NCBI RefSeq assembly: GCF_001280125.1
Contig: NZ_LGEG01000267.1
Location: 1-31,413, forward strand
Reading direction: 5' to 3'
Source of the DNA: Streptomyces sp. NRRL F-6492
GTDB lineage: Bacteria > Actinomycetota > Actinomycetes > Streptomycetales > Streptomycetaceae
DNA length: 31,413 bases
This document shows, one piece after another, positions 29,688 to 31,413 of the stretch. A program made the translations under genes and the position numbers. The notes under the pieces were generated by a model, which saw only the letters and a program-made list of their open reading frames with translations, searched no databases and was not told the origin of the DNA. Each line of letters opens with the position of its first letter. Position 1 is the first letter of the stretch.

Positions 29688-30671
29688 ATGACCATGAGCC
29701 CCGAAGTGACCTCCGCGCCCGGGGCGCCGGACGGCACCGGATCCCTGCCCTCCGCCACGCTGGGCGGCGACAGCAAGGGTTCGGTCGAGCAGGTCGCCCT
29801 GCTGCTGTTCATCACGGTGCCGTTCGTGGCGCTGCTCGCGGCGGTGCCGCTGGCGTGGGGCTGGGGGGTGAGCTGGCTGGACCTCGGTCTGATGGTGGCG
29901 ATGTACTTCATCGGCTGCCACGGGATCACGATCGGTTTCCACCGCTACTTCACGCACGGGTCGTTCAAGGCGAAGCGGCCGCTGCGGATCGCGCTCGCGG
30001 TCATGGGTTCGCTGGCGGTGGAGGGGCCGCTGGTGCGCTGGGTGGCGGACCACCGCAAGCACCACAAGTTCTCGGACGCGGAGGGCGACCCGCATTCGCC
30101 GTGGCGGTTCGGCGAGACGGTTCCGGCGCTGATGAAGGGCCTGTGGTGGGCGCACATCGGCTGGATGTTCGACGAGGAGCGGACGCCGCAGCACAAGTAC
30201 GCCCCCGATCTGATCAAGGACCCGGCGCTCCGGGCGATCTCGCGCCAGTTCGTGCTGTGGACGGTCGTGTCGCTGGCGATCCCGCCGCTGGTGGGCGGTC
30301 TGGTGACGTGGTCGTGGTGGGGCGCGTTCACGGCGTTCTTCTGGGGCTCGCTGGTGCGGGTGGCGCTGCTGCACCACGTGACGTGGTCGATCAACTCGAT
30401 CTGTCACGCGGTGGGCAAGCGTCCGTTCAGGTCGCGCGACCGCTCGGGCAACGTGTGGTGGCTGGCGGTCCTGTCGTGCGGCGAGTCGTGGCACAACCTG
30501 CACCACGCGGACCCGACGTCGGCGCGGCACGGGGTGCTGCGCGGCCAGGTCGACTCCAGTGCGCGGCTGATCCGCTGGTTCGAGAGGGCGGGCTGGGCGT
30601 ACGACGTGCGCTGGCCGGCGAAGGAGCGCATCGAAGCCCGCCGCCAGAGCGCGTCCGCAGACGCGGCATGA
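29688..30671 (+). CDS. Acyl-CoA / stearoyl delta-9-type fatty acid desaturase
   Basis: A 327-residue integral membrane di-iron desaturase. All three histidine boxes are present: HRYFTH (residues 85-90), HRKHH (122-126) and HNLHH (269-273), plus the extra LLHHVTWSINSICH segment of the acyl-CoA desaturase class. Hydrophobic segments flank them (LLLFITVPFVALLAAVPLAW, LMVAMYFIGCHGITIGF, ALAVMGSLA, VVSLAIPPLVGGLVTWSWWG). It introduces a cis double bond in acyl chains to keep the membrane fluid, using electrons from a ferredoxin or oxidoreductase that is not encoded nearby. ATG 29688 follows AGGGAG at about 4 nt; ATG 29694 is also possible. It overlaps the TetR gene by 4 bp. Confidence 0.95.
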   Translation: MTMSPEVTSAPGAPDGTGSLPSATLGGDSKGSVEQVALLLFITVPFVALLAAVPLAWGWGVSWLDLGLMVAMYFIGCHGITIGFHRYFTHGSFKAKRPLRIALAVMGSLAVEGPLVRWVADHRKHHKFSDAEGDPHSPWRFGETVPALMKGLWWAHIGWMFDEERTPQHKYAPDLIKDPALRAISRQFVLWTVVSLAIPPLVGGLVTWSWWGAFTAFFWGSLVRVALLHHVTWSINSICHAVGKRPFRSRDRSGNVWWLAVLSCGESWHNLHHADPTSARHGVLRGQVDSSARLIRWFERAGWAYDVRWPAKERIEARRQSASADAA

Positions 30672-31354
30672 TGGAAGACGTGGCGATCGAGGGCAGGACC
30701 GGCAGCACCGGCAGTGGCGAGCAGAAGCCCCGGCGCGGGCGCCGGGTGCGGATGACGGGCGCGGAGCGCCGGGAGCAGTTGCTCGACATCGGACGCACGC
30801 TGTTCGCCGCGAAGGGCTTCGAGGGCACGTCGGTGGAGGAGATCGCGGCGAAGGCCGGGGTCTCCAAGCCGGTGGTGTACGAGCACTTCGGGGGCAAGGA
30901 GGGGCTGTACGCGGTCGTGGTCGACCGGGAGATGCGCCAGCTCCTGGACGGGGTGACGGGGGCGCTGACGGCGGGGCATCCGCGGGAGCTGCTGGAGCAG
31001 GCGGCGTTCGCGCTGCTCGACTACATCGAGAACTACACGGACGGGTTCCGGATCCTCGTGCGGGATTCGCCGGTGGCGCAGTCGACGGGCACGTTCGCTT
31101 CGCTGATCAGCGACATCGCCACGCAGGTGGAGGACATCCTGGGCCTGGAGTTCAAGGCGCGGGGGTTCGATCCGAAGCTGGCGCCGCTGTACGCGCAGGC
31201 GCTGGTGGGCAGTGTGGCGCTGACGGGCCAGTGGTGGCTGGACGTGCGCAAGCCGAAGAAGGCGGAGGTCGCGGCGCACCTGGTGAACCTGGCGTGGCAC
31301 GGTCTGGACGGTCTGGAGCAGAAGCCGCGGCTGATAGGGCACCGGAAGAGCTGA
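30668..31354 (+). CDS. TetR/AcrR-family regulator, probable desaturase repressor
   Basis: A 228-residue regulator. A basic N-terminal tail (EQKPRRGRRVRMTGAERREQ) leads into the TetR DNA-binding domain (LLDIGRTLFAAKGFEGTSVE, EIAAKAGVSKPVVYEHFGGK, EGLYAVVVDREM), about residues 36-88. A C-terminal ligand-binding helical domain follows with RILVRDSPVAQSTGTF and LAPLYAQALVGSVALTGQWW. ATG 30668 overlaps the desaturase stop (ATGA), with an adjacent ATG 30671 as alternative start. Cotranscription with the desaturase, and the tandem dyad over its start site, indicate an acyl-CoA-responsive repressor of the operon, as known for TetR-family lipid regulators such as DesT. The ligand and the target are inference. 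Confidence 0.93.
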   Translation: MMEDVAIEGRTGSTGSGEQKPRRGRRVRMTGAERREQLLDIGRTLFAAKGFEGTSVEEIAAKAGVSKPVVYEHFGGKEGLYAVVVDREMRQLLDGVTGALTAGHPRELLEQAAFALLDYIENYTDGFRILVRDSPVAQSTGTFASLISDIATQVEDILGLEFKARGFDPKLAPLYAQALVGSVALTGQWWLDVRKPKKAEVAAHLVNLAWHGLDGLEQKPRLIGHRKS

Positions 31355-31369
31355 GGACCGGCGGGGACG

Positions 31370-31397
31370 GGCTTCCCGGCGCGGGGGCGGGGAAGCC
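31370..31397 (+). terminator. Terminator after the TetR gene
   Basis: An 8-bp stem (GGCTTCCC 31370-31377, GGGAAGCC 31390-31397) with a 12-nt loop lies 15 bp beyond the TetR stop. Confidence 0.7.
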
Positions 31398-31413
31398 GGG
31401 ACCAGGCCGGGGG

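Overview
The window is about 31 kb of high-GC actinobacterial chromosome, almost certainly Streptomyces. The signs are extreme G/C at third codon positions, frequent GTG starts, near-absence of TTA codons, a tRNA-Gln without encoded CCA, and a gene block typical of the genus (mfd, ABC exporter, glmU, prs, rplY, pth, ppc, acyl desaturase, TetR). No IS element, prophage or CRISPR array was seen. Base composition gives no clear sign of a large recent insertion.

Layout. 1-2.7 kb holds the 3' part of a lipoprotein gene, a GNAT-like acetyltransferase gene with a probable leaderless promoter, a lipid-anchored HNH nuclease and the 3' remnant of a lost gene. 2.7-6.3 kb is mfd on the minus strand, preceded by a structured leader. 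6.5-7.1 kb is a Phd/YefM-VapC toxin-antitoxin pair with a dyad operator. 7.2-12.3 kb holds a MacB-like ABC exporter pair and a divergent DHA2 drug-exporter gene, separated by a region with a 24-bp palindrome. 12.3-14.4 kb has an unknown protein translationally coupled to a glyoxalase-fold (VOC) protein, then a DivIVA-like coiled-coil protein whose stop codon lies in the last unit of a 14-bp tandem repeat.

The most unusual region is 14.5-19.4 kb. It is a compact set of effector and immunity domains normally associated with polymorphic toxins: a YrhB/Imm35-like + Pro-rich linker + deaminase-like + SUKH-4 protein, a WHH-nuclease + SUKH-1 fusion, and, divergently, a YwqJ-type deaminase followed by a SUKH-3 protein. 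None has a visible secretion signal or export domain. The YwqJ deaminase gene contains a TTA codon near its start, the only in-frame TTA I found in any recognised gene here. In Streptomyces this makes translation depend on the developmental tRNA bldA, whereas the SUKH-3 partner has no TTA.

19.4-21.9 kb holds an orphan NarL/DesK-type histidine kinase and a double-HTH protein with a LAGLIDADG-like C-terminus directly upstream of tRNA-Gln(UUG). 21.9-31.4 kb is core metabolism: glmU (UDP-GlcNAc), prs (PRPP), rplY (ribosomal L25), pth (peptidyl-tRNA hydrolase), a small membrane protein and ppc (oxaloacetate supply). It ends with a delta-9-type desaturase and its overlapping TetR regulator. A tandem TTACG-N4-CGTAG operator lies over the predicted desaturase start site. 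Strong hairpin terminators separate most of the convergent units.
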